IMG/VR virus record: IMGVR_UViG_3300008448_009521
Location: 1 to 29,030 of that record
Reading direction: 5' to 3' (one strand)
DNA length: 29,030 nt
Source: a virus
Part shown: positions 22,020-27,906 of the stretch, piece after piece
How positions within the stretch are numbered: the first letter of the stretch is position 1
How the letters are laid out: each line of letters opens with the position of its first letter
Notes under the pieces: model-generated
Told to the model about the DNA's origin: nothing
The model's database searches: none
What the model saw: only the letters and a program-made list of their open reading frames with translations
Position numbers and translations under genes: made by a program

Positions 22020-22043
22020 AATAAAACCTATAGGAGAAATAAA

Positions 22044-22205
22044 ATGACAGACGGATTGAATTTAACAGGATTTAACGATACAAAGCCAGCAGGAACTAAT
22101 GATATTAATGAATCTGGTAATTACTCACCAGCTACAGGATCATTCCCAGCAGCATCAGACAAGTCTTCACAAGACAACGCAGGCCTCGGCAACGGTGGCA
22201 AGTAA
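22044..22205 (+). CDS. 53-aa low-complexity protein
   Basis: AGGAGA lies 7 nt before ATG 22044. The protein is rich in Asn, Gly, Ser and Asp (LNLTGFNDTKPAGTNDINES) with no clear fold, so it may be disordered. A strong ribosome site and a 5' hairpin suggest high expression. Confidence 0.65.
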   Translation: MTDGLNLTGFNDTKPAGTNDINESGNYSPATGSFPAASDKSSQDNAGLGNGGK

Positions 22206-22207
22206 CA

Positions 22208-22372
22208 ATGTGCGTAATGTGTGGATGCAGCTCACAAGAATTTATGGGAGTAAGTCTTTCAGCACCAGCAGCTATTAATGCTGGCCCATCAGAGATGCCA
22301 TCACCAGAAATGTTTAACACAGACTCCATGAACAACCTTGGAGTTTCAAAAACAGAAATGGATATGAATTAA
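22208..22372 (+). CDS. 54-aa protein with N-terminal MCVMCGC
   Basis: The gene starts two bases after the previous stop. Three cysteines near the N-terminus (C2, C5, C7) could bind a metal. The rest is Pro/Ser/Met-rich and probably disordered. Function unknown. Confidence 0.65.
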   Translation: MCVMCGCSSQEFMGVSLSAPAAINAGPSEMPSPEMFNTDSMNNLGVSKTEMDMN

Positions 22373-22575
22373 TGTCAACTGATGGAACAGGTATGACCCC
22401 TCCTCCAAATTCAGCACCATCTGGTGCTGTTACAAGTTCTGAGGCAACAAGAAAGAAACCAAATCAGTCGGGATTTAGATCTGGCATAAAGCCAAAAATT
22501 GATACTAACAGACATGGTATTCGTAGAGAGACATTGCCGTCTCAGCCAAAGAAAACTGGAAGAAAAAAAGTTTAA
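22372..22575 (+). CDS. 67-aa basic low-complexity protein
   Basis: ATG overlaps the preceding stop by one base. Pro/Ser/Thr-rich first half, basic second half (GIKPKIDTNRHGIRRE, then KKTGRKKV). The C-terminus might bind nucleic acid or an acidic partner. It closes the micro-gene unit before a terminator. Confidence 0.65.
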   Translation: MSTDGTGMTPPPNSAPSGAVTSSEATRKKPNQSGFRSGIKPKIDTNRHGIRRETLPSQPKKTGRKKV

Positions 22576-22586
22576 TTAATTACTTA

Positions 22587-22619
22587 AGTAAAGCCCATGC
22601 CATAGGTATGGGCTTTACT
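22587..22619 (+). terminator. Rho-independent terminator
   Basis: AGTAAAGCCCATGCC (22587-22601) pairs with GGTATGGGCTTTACT (22605-22619), a 15-bp stem with one G-U pair and loop ATA, followed by an AT-rich stretch. It ends the micro-gene unit. Confidence 0.88.
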
Positions 22620-22650
22620 ATATTTATAGCCATTGTCGTAGTATAAATCA

Positions 22651-22679
22651 TTGACAGAAACCTATAAATTATATATACT
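22651..22679 (+). promoter_or_regulatory. Sigma70-type promoter for the metallopeptidase gene
   Basis: TTGACA (22651-22656), a 17-nt spacer and TATACT (22674-22679). The predicted start near 22686 gives a 33-nt leader containing AGGA about 10 nt before ATG 22719. Confidence 0.8.
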
Positions 22680-22718
22680 AATGTAAAGATTTAAACCCAG
22701 AGACAGGACATTCTTACC

Positions 22719-23879
22719 ATGAGGCGGACTTCTACTATTGCAAGTATTGCGTTACTTGCCATATCTATTGCTATACCTTCATCAAATGCTGCAATCAAAT
22801 CTGGCAATGTTTGTAAAAAAGCAGGTATTACAATAATTGATAGTGGTCGCAAATATACATGTGTAAAGCAGGGTAAGAAGCTTGTTTGGAACAAGGTAGT
22901 GGTCGCAAAGACACCAACACCTACACCATCACCAAAACCTAAGACAACACCAACACCTAAGCCAACACCTACTTTTATAGAGCCAGTTAAAGCAACATCA
23001 TTTTCAAATTTGATTGAGAATTCTGACGGACTTACTTATTGGGCTTGGAAATTAGTTCAAGAGCGCATGAGTAATTTAGGTAAGGCTAATGTAGAATTTA
23101 ATATAGAAGTTGGGCCTAATACAAAATTAAATTTTGAAAATCCAATACAAGCTTTTCAGGATACAGCTAATTTCTACTCTTCTTTTGAGCAGGTATCAAA
23201 ATATTACGCAATTTTCTATGATCATGCTGACGTACAATGGGCCATGGAACTTGATCAGAAGTATAGCGCCAATCCAAGACAGAACCAAGTTAGAGACAAT
23301 TGTTTAATTCAATCAAAGTGCAATGGCGGTAATGCTTATGTAGACAGTAAATTAACAGGATTTACTTATATTGCCTCATCCCCAGAATTTTCATCTGAAA
23401 AAATTAGAGGGCTTGGAGTTATAGAGGCTCATGAGTATTTTCATACTATTCAGTTTTTGCCAATTGTTAAGTCTCAACAAATTGGAAACCCTATTGTGTG
23501 GCCACCAGATTGGGTGAGAGAAGGCTCAGCGCAATGGCTTTCAACTTCAATGTACTTTAAAAAATTTGAAGATTTAATAAATTATCAAAAATTAGATTCT
23601 GAAAATGACTTATATAGGGGAAAAATTAGTTCTAAGGAGATATTGAATGTCTTGACAATAAATGATGGGGTCTCTAAGAACGGCTGGCTTGCCTTTAGTG
23701 TAGGCGCCAAAGTTATGGAAATTTTTGTAGTTTTAAAAGGCGTGGATGTAGTACTAGATTTTTATATAGATGGATCCAAGGGGATATCATTCGAAACCTC
23801 GTTTGAAAAAATTTTTGGAATGTCTTGGAATAGTGCGAAACCTATAATTGCCGATGCTATTTCAAAGAAGTACCAGTAA
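22719..23879 (+). CDS. Secreted HExxH metallopeptidase-like protein with host-like N-terminal domain
   Basis: This is a 386-aa protein. A signal peptide (about 1-24, SNAA cleavage) precedes a small domain with C32 and C48 and the run GITIIDSGRKYTCVKQGKK, which I associate with actinobacterial surface proteins. A Pro/Thr/Lys linker follows at 65-85. The remainder has HEYFH at 238-242 and REGSAQW with E268, matching zinc-protease HExxH and the downstream Glu ligand of gluzincins. The enzyme probably acts outside the cell or in the wall. An own promoter suggests independent expression. Confidence 0.78.
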   Translation: MRRTSTIASIALLAISIAIPSSNAAIKSGNVCKKAGITIIDSGRKYTCVKQGKKLVWNKVVVAKTPTPTPSPKPKTTPTPKPTPTFIEPVKATSFSNLIENSDGLTYWAWKLVQERMSNLGKANVEFNIEVGPNTKLNFENPIQAFQDTANFYSSFEQVSKYYAIFYDHADVQWAMELDQKYSANPRQNQVRDNCLIQSKCNGGNAYVDSKLTGFTYIASSPEFSSEKIRGLGVIEAHEYFHTIQFLPIVKSQQIGNPIVWPPDWVREGSAQWLSTSMYFKKFEDLINYQKLDSENDLYRGKISSKEILNVLTINDGVSKNGWLAFSVGAKVMEIFVVLKGVDVVLDFYIDGSKGISFETSFEKIFGMSWNSAKPIIADAISKKYQ

Positions 23880-23886
23880 TGTATAT

Positions 23887-23959
23887 GCTCCTATAGCTCA
23901 GTTGGTAGAGCAGCAGACTTTTAATCTGCGGGTCGATGGTTCGAGACCATCTGGGGGCA
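23887..23959 (+). tRNA. tRNA-Lys (TTT)
   Basis: Acceptor GCTCCTA pairs with TGGGGGC (two G-U pairs). The D stem is GCTC/GAGC, the anticodon stem is GCAGA/TCTGC with loop CTTTTAA, and the T arm is GATGG TTCGAGA CCATC. The discriminator is A and no CCA is encoded. It reads AAA/AAG. It follows the metallopeptidase stop by 7 nt, so it probably shares that transcript. Confidence 0.94.
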
Positions 23960-23962
23960 CTA

Positions 23963-23991
23963 TTGACAATAGGGTAAATAAATTATATGAT
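23963..23991 (+). promoter_or_regulatory. Sigma70-type promoter, leaderless start at 23998
   Basis: TTGACA (23963-23968), a 17-nt spacer and TATGAT (23986-23991). ATG 23998 is exactly 12 nt after the hexamer start, so the mRNA should start at the AUG. The -35 lies 3 nt after the tRNA. Confidence 0.75.
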
Positions 23992-23997
23992 AGTACA

Positions 23998-24207
23998 ATG
24001 ATAAGCATGTACGAAATACCAGACCCTTTTGTAGATTTTATTGAAAGAAAATATGCAAATATTAAAGGATTAAAATATCATTTTTTTGATAAAATATGGA
24101 GTACTAAATGCGGTACATGCAATTTAGAATTAGACGGGCCAAGTAAAAAAATATTGTTAAAGATAAAGCTATATCACACTCGTAATGAATGTCTAAATGG
24201 ATACTAA
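23998..24207 (+). CDS. 69-aa protein with a single CxxC
   Basis: Translation from ATG 23998 gives an AT-coded protein with IPDPFVDFIERKYANIKG and CGTC near residue 40, plus one later Cys. An upstream in-frame ATG at 23848 would run through the tRNA and is rejected. Leaderless mRNA expected. Function unknown. Confidence 0.65.
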   Translation: MISMYEIPDPFVDFIERKYANIKGLKYHFFDKIWSTKCGTCNLELDGPSKKILLKIKLYHTRNECLNGY

Positions 24208-24219
24208 GGAAAAGGGAAA

Positions 24220-24399
24220 ATGAGTCAAAAACAAAGATCAAAAGATCTAAAGCGTTCTCAAAAAAAGAAATCACATGAAAACTATCTAAAAGGATTATTT
24301 AATAGATATGGCCATGGGCTGTTATTGAACAGTAATAGTGAGGCTCCAGGAAATAAATACTGGACTGAGATAAATGCAAAGAAGGCTTTAAATGACTAG
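24220..24399 (+). CDS. 59-aa basic protein
   Basis: AAGGAAAAGGG precedes ATG 24220. The N-terminus is highly basic (QKQRSKDLKRSQKKKSHENY); the rest holds a short helix and ends in an overlap with the GroES gene. Possible nucleic-acid binder; no motif. Confidence 0.65.
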   Translation: MSQKQRSKDLKRSQKKKSHENYLKGLFNRYGHGLLLNSNSEAPGNKYWTEINAKKALND

Positions 24400-24706
24400 T
24401 ATTAGACCATATGGATCATTAGTTTTAGTAAAAGAAAATGTTGTAACTGATACAACAACTGCATCTGGATTAGTTTTAACAGCTGGAATTGTTGATAGTT
24501 ATGTAAGGTCTGGTACTGTAATTGATGTTGGTCCAGGAGAAAGAAGTGCATTTAGTAATGATATTATGATAATGGATGGCATTGAAAAAGGTATGACTGT
24601 TTACTATGGTCGTGGTGCTGGAACAGATATTAAAGATGAAGATGGAGAAGAATACATCTTAATCAACTATAAGAATTTATTGGGGTTTAAATATACTAAT
24701 GCCTAA
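24392..24706 (+). CDS. groES: GroES-like co-chaperonin (Cpn10)
   Basis: This 104-aa protein has the GroES pattern: IRPYGSLVLVKEN at the start, a mobile-loop-like TTTASGLVL near 22-30, GTVIDVGPGE, then GMTVYYGRGAGTDI and EYILINYKNLLGF. Length fits the 95-105-aa family. It would cap the host GroEL and tune it for phage proteins, as T4 Gp31 does. No GroEL is encoded here. It overlaps both neighbours. Confidence 0.93.
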   Translation: MTSIRPYGSLVLVKENVVTDTTTASGLVLTAGIVDSYVRSGTVIDVGPGERSAFSNDIMIMDGIEKGMTVYYGRGAGTDIKDEDGEEYILINYKNLLGFKYTNA

Positions 24707-24830
24707 ACAATGTACATGTGGTCATTCTTCAAAATATCCTGTATGCGACGGAAGTCATAAAGCTTTAGATTCTGCTATGGAAGTAAGAATACCGTTGACT
24801 TTTAATGTTAAGGATGAGGATGCTGAGTAG
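24699..24830 (+). CDS. 43-aa CDGSH iron-sulfur protein
   Basis: The frame starts in the GroES tail (ATG 24699). It has C5-T-C7, then C16-D-G-S-H20. The spacing C-x-C-x2-S-x3-P-x-C-D-G-S-H is an exact match to the CDGSH (mitoNEET-type) 2Fe-2S motif with three Cys and one His. At 43 residues it is near the minimum for the fold. Such proteins transfer electrons or Fe-S clusters. The gene is missed by length-filtered gene callers. Confidence 0.85.
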   Translation: MPKQCTCGHSSKYPVCDGSHKALDSAMEVRIPLTFNVKDEDAE

Positions 24831-24942
24831 TCTTTTATGCCTATTTATAGGACATTCATTAACAATAGAGGCTGGCTCATGCCCATACACTGGAAAGACA
24901 TATAAGGCTTGTGGCAGGTGCATGAAGATGGAGGCTATTTAA
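24820..24942 (+). CDS. 40-aa small cysteine protein
   Basis: AAGGA lies 6 nt before ATG 24820, and an in-frame ATG at 24814 is an alternative. The protein has a hydrophobic N-terminus (LLCLFIGHSL) and CPYTGKTYKACGRC, a Cys pattern like small zinc knuckles. Its last codons include GGAGG, the ribosome site of the next frame. Confidence 0.62.
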   Translation: MLSSLLCLFIGHSLTIEAGSCPYTGKTYKACGRCMKMEAI

Positions 24943-25122
24943 ATTTATAAAAGAATCTTATTAAGTGGAGAAGAAGTAGAAAACTTAGATACTCCAGTTG
25001 ATCTAACAATACATACAAAGTGCCCAGAAAAATGGCTCCTGATTGATCTAGAGACTGGTCAAGAGTATCGTGGCCAAGCAATACCCAATCAATATGGGAA
25101 ATGGAAGAGGGTAAAAGAATGA
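24943..25122 (+). CDS. 59-aa protein with apparent ATT start codon
   Basis: From 24943 an open frame runs 60 codons to TGA, without any ATG, GTG or TTG in the first half. The first codon ATT is 8 nt after a perfect GGAGG, and TGA overlaps the next gene ATG (ATGA), both signs of a real gene. The product has TKCPEKWLLIDLETGQEYRG, a motif I know from actinophage proteins. The preceding stop is the adjacent codon, so read-through of TAA from the 24820 gene is the alternative. Confidence 0.65.
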   Translation: MYKRILLSGEEVENLDTPVDLTIHTKCPEKWLLIDLETGQEYRGQAIPNQYGKWKRVKE

Positions 25123-25349
25123 TGTGGTCATGGATACTAGCAGCTATAGGTGTTACAGGCATATTCCTGGTCGGTAGAAAGACCATATGGGGTTGGCTAA
25201 TACTATGTGTAAATGAATGCCTGTGGATTGCCTACGCCCTTGCAACAGACCAATACGGGTTTATAGCTATGGCTGTAGCATATGCAGCAGTATATATTAA
25301 ATCTTATATGCATTGGAAAAAAGATGAAAAGGTAGAAGAATGGATATAA
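25119..25349 (+). CDS. Small membrane protein, possibly PnuC-like half
   Basis: This 76-aa protein starts at ATG 25119 in an ATGA overlap, with GAGGG 10 nt upstream. Three hydrophobic stretches (WSWILAAIGVTGIFLVG, WGWLILCVNECLWIAYAL and FIAMAVAYAAVYI) end in a charged HWKKDEK. The W/Y pattern recalls the C-terminal half of PnuC-type transporters, but it is too short to be a full one. Function uncertain. Confidence 0.62.
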   Translation: MMWSWILAAIGVTGIFLVGRKTIWGWLILCVNECLWIAYALATDQYGFIAMAVAYAAVYIKSYMHWKKDEKVEEWI

Positions 25350-26110
25350 ACACAAAAGTCTATATTTTTGGTGATTGCCATACTGCCCGTATTTATAGTC
25401 ATCACATAATCGCTAATGTTACTAAAAATTATTTCGCCCCAGGTGGCTGGAACAAAGATAGAACAATTGGTGACACAGACATAAATTTAAAAATGTGGGG
25501 GCTTTCTGGATATAAGTGTTGGGGAACTGATTTTAATGAATATCATAATAGCAATACGTTATGTTCTCCTCAAGAAGATCTTCCAGAGTTATCTCCTATA
25601 ACTGATAACCTAATAGATCAATTTTCTTTTAGCGAAATAAAGTCAGCAGATATTGTAATGCCATGGCTGGGATACATAGATTGTAGGAATTGGCTACCTA
25701 AATACAAAAATACAGAAGAAGTTGTTAAAAACTACGTAGAAAATACTATTAGTTTTTTTAAAGAATCTGAAATAAGATTTATAGAACCTTTTCCACAGTT
25801 TGAAGAACTAGGAACGCAGAACTATCCAGAAACTTACAGATATGATTTAAAAAATGAACAGAATGATATATTTATAGAGATGCTTCATAAGTACTCAAAA
25901 AAGCATGGCTTGATGGCACCAGTAAGCCAGTCTATTGTTTATGATGCCGTTGAGGATACAAGGCTAGGCAAAAGGCATGTAAGGCTGGGGGGAGAGTATC
26001 AGAACTACACTCTGCTTGACGCCCTAAGACCAGAATATAATAAAAAAATATATTTAAGCTTAATACCAGAAATACAAAAAACAGTAGATTTTTATAAGTC
26101 TATTAACTAA
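25340..26110 (+). CDS. SGNH/GDSL-like protein, paralogue of 7808-8512
   Basis: This 256-aa protein begins YIFGDCHTAR, aligning with SIGDSHQFR of the 7808 product; the nucleophile position is Cys instead of Ser. Shared blocks include GYID, KNTEE, SFFK, IEPFPQF and a helix with KKHG. A late DALRPEY sits where the paralogue has DHLKKPF. It may modify sugars, or have lost catalysis through the Ser-to-Cys change. Ribosome site AAGGTAGA. Confidence 0.6.
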   Translation: MDINTKVYIFGDCHTARIYSHHIIANVTKNYFAPGGWNKDRTIGDTDINLKMWGLSGYKCWGTDFNEYHNSNTLCSPQEDLPELSPITDNLIDQFSFSEIKSADIVMPWLGYIDCRNWLPKYKNTEEVVKNYVENTISFFKESEIRFIEPFPQFEELGTQNYPETYRYDLKNEQNDIFIEMLHKYSKKHGLMAPVSQSIVYDAVEDTRLGKRHVRLGGEYQNYTLLDALRPEYNKKIYLSLIPEIQKTVDFYKSIN

Positions 26111-26170
26111 TAATATAAGCCATATTGACCGCAATTAGTGAAGCGAAAAGTGCGGCGGGAGAGAGAAGAC
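26102..26170 (+). repeat. Promoter-leader cassette, copy 1
   Basis: The stretch starts in the stop region of the 25340 gene and aligns with 27842-27906 through a TTaACTA...ATATTGACCGCAATTAGTGAA core and the CGGCGGGAGAGAGAAGACAT end. CCGCA (26129-26133) pairs with TGCGG (26151-26155). GGGAGA serves as the ribosome site of the 26171 gene. Confidence 0.7.
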
Positions 26171-26443
26171 ATGTTTAATATAGTAGGTAAATACCTATTG
26201 AGGAATAGACTACTTAATAAGGCGATAGAAGAAGTCCTCATGGAGGAGCAATCTCTACGTCAATCTAACAATGCTGGATTTGATATATGGGGAGCCAATA
26301 ATTTAGCCTGGAAAGAAGGCGATACTTGGTATGGCTGGACATATAACTATTCTAAGAATAGATACTTCTTTGATGATATTGGATCAACATCTCTCATGGA
26401 GCTATGGGAAACACAATGGGAATGGGAAGAGCTGGACACATGA
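26171..26443 (+). CDS. 90-aa protein under the repeated leader
   Basis: ATG 26171 is preferred over an upstream in-frame GTG (26138) that lies inside the repeated leader. The product has a helical N-terminus (VGKYLLRNRLLNKAIEEVLM) and a Trp/Tyr/Asp-rich C-terminal half (WGANNLAWKEGDTWYGWTYN). No known family. ATGA overlap with the oxygenase gene couples the two. Confidence 0.68.
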   Translation: MFNIVGKYLLRNRLLNKAIEEVLMEEQSLRQSNNAGFDIWGANNLAWKEGDTWYGWTYNYSKNRYFFDDIGSTSLMELWETQWEWEELDT

Positions 26444-27099
26444 ACAGAATAGTCTTAGGTGAAAAAGTACATTATTATGAAGATGCTATTATTGATTTTG
26501 AAAAATTAATAAATACACTTAAAGATATAGATAAAATAAACGATAAAGATACCTGGGAACCCTGGTCTGCATCAGATAACATAAATTCTATATATGGTGA
26601 AACTAAAACACTTAATTCGAAAGAATTTGATAAATTTGAAGAATTTTATAAGATAAAAATTAATTATGTTTATGAAACAATTATGGACTCTTTTTATAAT
26701 GTTTGTAAAGATTATGGACAATTTATTAAAGACGAAAATGAACCAAATTTTTTGCCTGCTTTTGACATAAAAAAATATTATGAGGGCACACACATGGGCT
26801 CTCATTTTGATCAACTGGGTGGGGATAAGACACTTAAGTACTCCCTTGTTATGTATCTAAATGACAATTACGAGGGTGGCGAGATTTCTTTTACTTTAAA
26901 AGATTTAAAAAGCAGTAACGAAAGAGGGCCCTTTCCTGACTATTCAGATAAAAGGAATAAAGATTTAATGAATTTTGGGGTAAAGCCGAAAGCTGGTAGC
27001 GTAATTATTTTTCCATCTTCTCTCCCATACTATCATACTGCACACCTTGTTAAATCAGGGACTAAATACATGGTCCCATCTCATTGGATAGAAACATGA
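26440..27099 (+). CDS. 2OG-Fe(II) dioxygenase (prolyl-4-hydroxylase-like)
   Basis: This 219-aa protein has H122-x-D124 (MGSHFDQ), GGEISF strand, PKAGSVIIFPS and then H199 with K209 (HTAHLVKSGTKY). H-D-H would bind Fe(II), and K209 takes the place of the usual 2OG-binding Arg. Many phages carry these hydroxylases, acting on proteins, nucleosides or other small molecules. ATG 26440 fits the ATGA overlap, though an upstream in-frame ATG exists at 26404. A probable second oxygenase lies at 7075. Confidence 0.88.
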   Translation: MNRIVLGEKVHYYEDAIIDFEKLINTLKDIDKINDKDTWEPWSASDNINSIYGETKTLNSKEFDKFEEFYKIKINYVYETIMDSFYNVCKDYGQFIKDENEPNFLPAFDIKKYYEGTHMGSHFDQLGGDKTLKYSLVMYLNDNYEGGEISFTLKDLKSSNERGPFPDYSDKRNKDLMNFGVKPKAGSVIIFPSSLPYYHTAHLVKSGTKYMVPSHWIET

Positions 27100-27545
27100 T
27101 TGAAATATCTATAAATAGCGCTAGAAGTTGTGGTACCTGTACTAAATGCTGTGATGGATATGCCTATGCAGATGTCTATGGGCATATTATGGGTTTCGGA
27201 GTTCCATGTCATTTTGTAAAAAGTGGAGAGGGATGCGGGATCTATGAAAATAGACCTAATTTCTGTAAAACCTTTTCATGTAATTGGTTAGTCAATGATG
27301 AGATTCCAGAAGAGCTAAAGCCCAATATAACAGGAAGCATGCCTAATTTGTTATCAACTCCTGATGGGGTTCAATATATTATTCTTACAAATGCTGGCAA
27401 TGACCCAAGAGAAGATGTCTTGAATTGGTATAAAAAATACTCAGAGTCTAAAGGATATGGGTTAGCCTATACAATTGACGGAGTAAAGCAATTTTTTGGA
27501 ACAAAGGAATTTGTAGAAGAAAGGCGGAGGCAATGGGAATCCTAG
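27096..27545 (+). CDS. YkgJ-type CxxCxxCC cluster protein
   Basis: This 149-aa protein begins with CGTCTKCC (CxxCxxCC), followed by PCHFV, EGCGIYENRPNFCKTFSC, the cysteine pattern of YkgJ-type proteins predicted to bind zinc or an Fe-S cluster. Function is unknown. It starts in an ATGA overlap with the oxygenase gene, so a linked function (metal supply or redox) is possible. Confidence 0.85.
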   Translation: MIEISINSARSCGTCTKCCDGYAYADVYGHIMGFGVPCHFVKSGEGCGIYENRPNFCKTFSCNWLVNDEIPEELKPNITGSMPNLLSTPDGVQYIILTNAGNDPREDVLNWYKKYSESKGYGLAYTIDGVKQFFGTKEFVEERRRQWES

Positions 27546-27622
27546 ATAACTTTGAAGCATACTTTGAATTACAACTTGATGATATAGATATGGAAGAAGA
27601 TATTGATAAAGAAGATAAATAA
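27533..27622 (+). CDS. 29-aa acidic micro-protein
   Basis: ATG 27533 is preceded by GGAGG at good spacing inside the end of the YkgJ-like gene, which supports translation. The product is very acidic and helical (DNFEAYFELQLDDIDMEED). It may serve only to couple translation to the next gene. Confidence 0.5.
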   Translation: MGILDNFEAYFELQLDDIDMEEDIDKEDK

Positions 27623-27836
27623 TCTATATTACGATATAGAGGAATATGTTCCTAAATTTAAGGCGGGACCAAACAATGGTAGAAATCCTAAGAGACTTGA
27701 ATCAAACTTTAGATTTGATCCATTACCCTATCAATGGACTATATATAACAATGGAAACATATTAACCTATGGATATTGTCATACAAGATCAGAAGCTGAA
27801 GATATGATTACAAGAGAGCTTAAGGTTAGATCATAA
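27603..27836 (+). CDS. Hypothetical 77-aa protein (TTG start)
   Basis: TTG 27603 is the only usable start. It overlaps the 29-aa frame and has only a weak ribosome site. The basic product contains FRFDPLPYQWTIYNNGNILT and CHTRSEAEDMI, an alpha/beta pattern like small SH3- or DUF-type phage proteins. Function unknown. Confidence 0.62.
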   Translation: MIKKINNLYYDIEEYVPKFKAGPNNGRNPKRLESNFRFDPLPYQWTIYNNGNILTYGYCHTRSEAEDMITRELKVRS

Positions 27837-27841
27837 AGCAG

Positions 27842-27906
27842 TTGACTAGAATATATGCTACTATATTGATCGCAATTAGTGAAAAATTCGGCGGGAGAGA
27901 AGACAT
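27842..27906 (+). repeat. Promoter-leader cassette, copy 2
   Basis: TTGACTAGAATATATGC leads to a -10-like TACTAT (27859-27864) with TGC before it. The predicted start 27871 opens CGCAATTAGTGAA, in common with copy 1. CGGCGGGAGAGAAGACAT ends it next to TTG 27907. AATT (27874-27877) can pair with AATT (27885-27888). Confidence 0.7.

Noticed and set aside
23887-23959. tRNA-Lys as an integration (att) site
   Set aside because: No integrase or second copy of the tRNA 3' end is visible.
23848-24000. Extended start (23848) for the 23998 gene
   Set aside because: The extension runs through a complete tRNA-Lys; the promoter at 23963 and ATG 23998 fit far better.
24820-25122. A frameshifted or broken single gene
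   Set aside because: 24820-24942 and 24943-25122 are in the same frame split by TAA, but each has its own ribosome site and distinct motifs, so two genes are more likely than a pseudogene. Read-through remains open.
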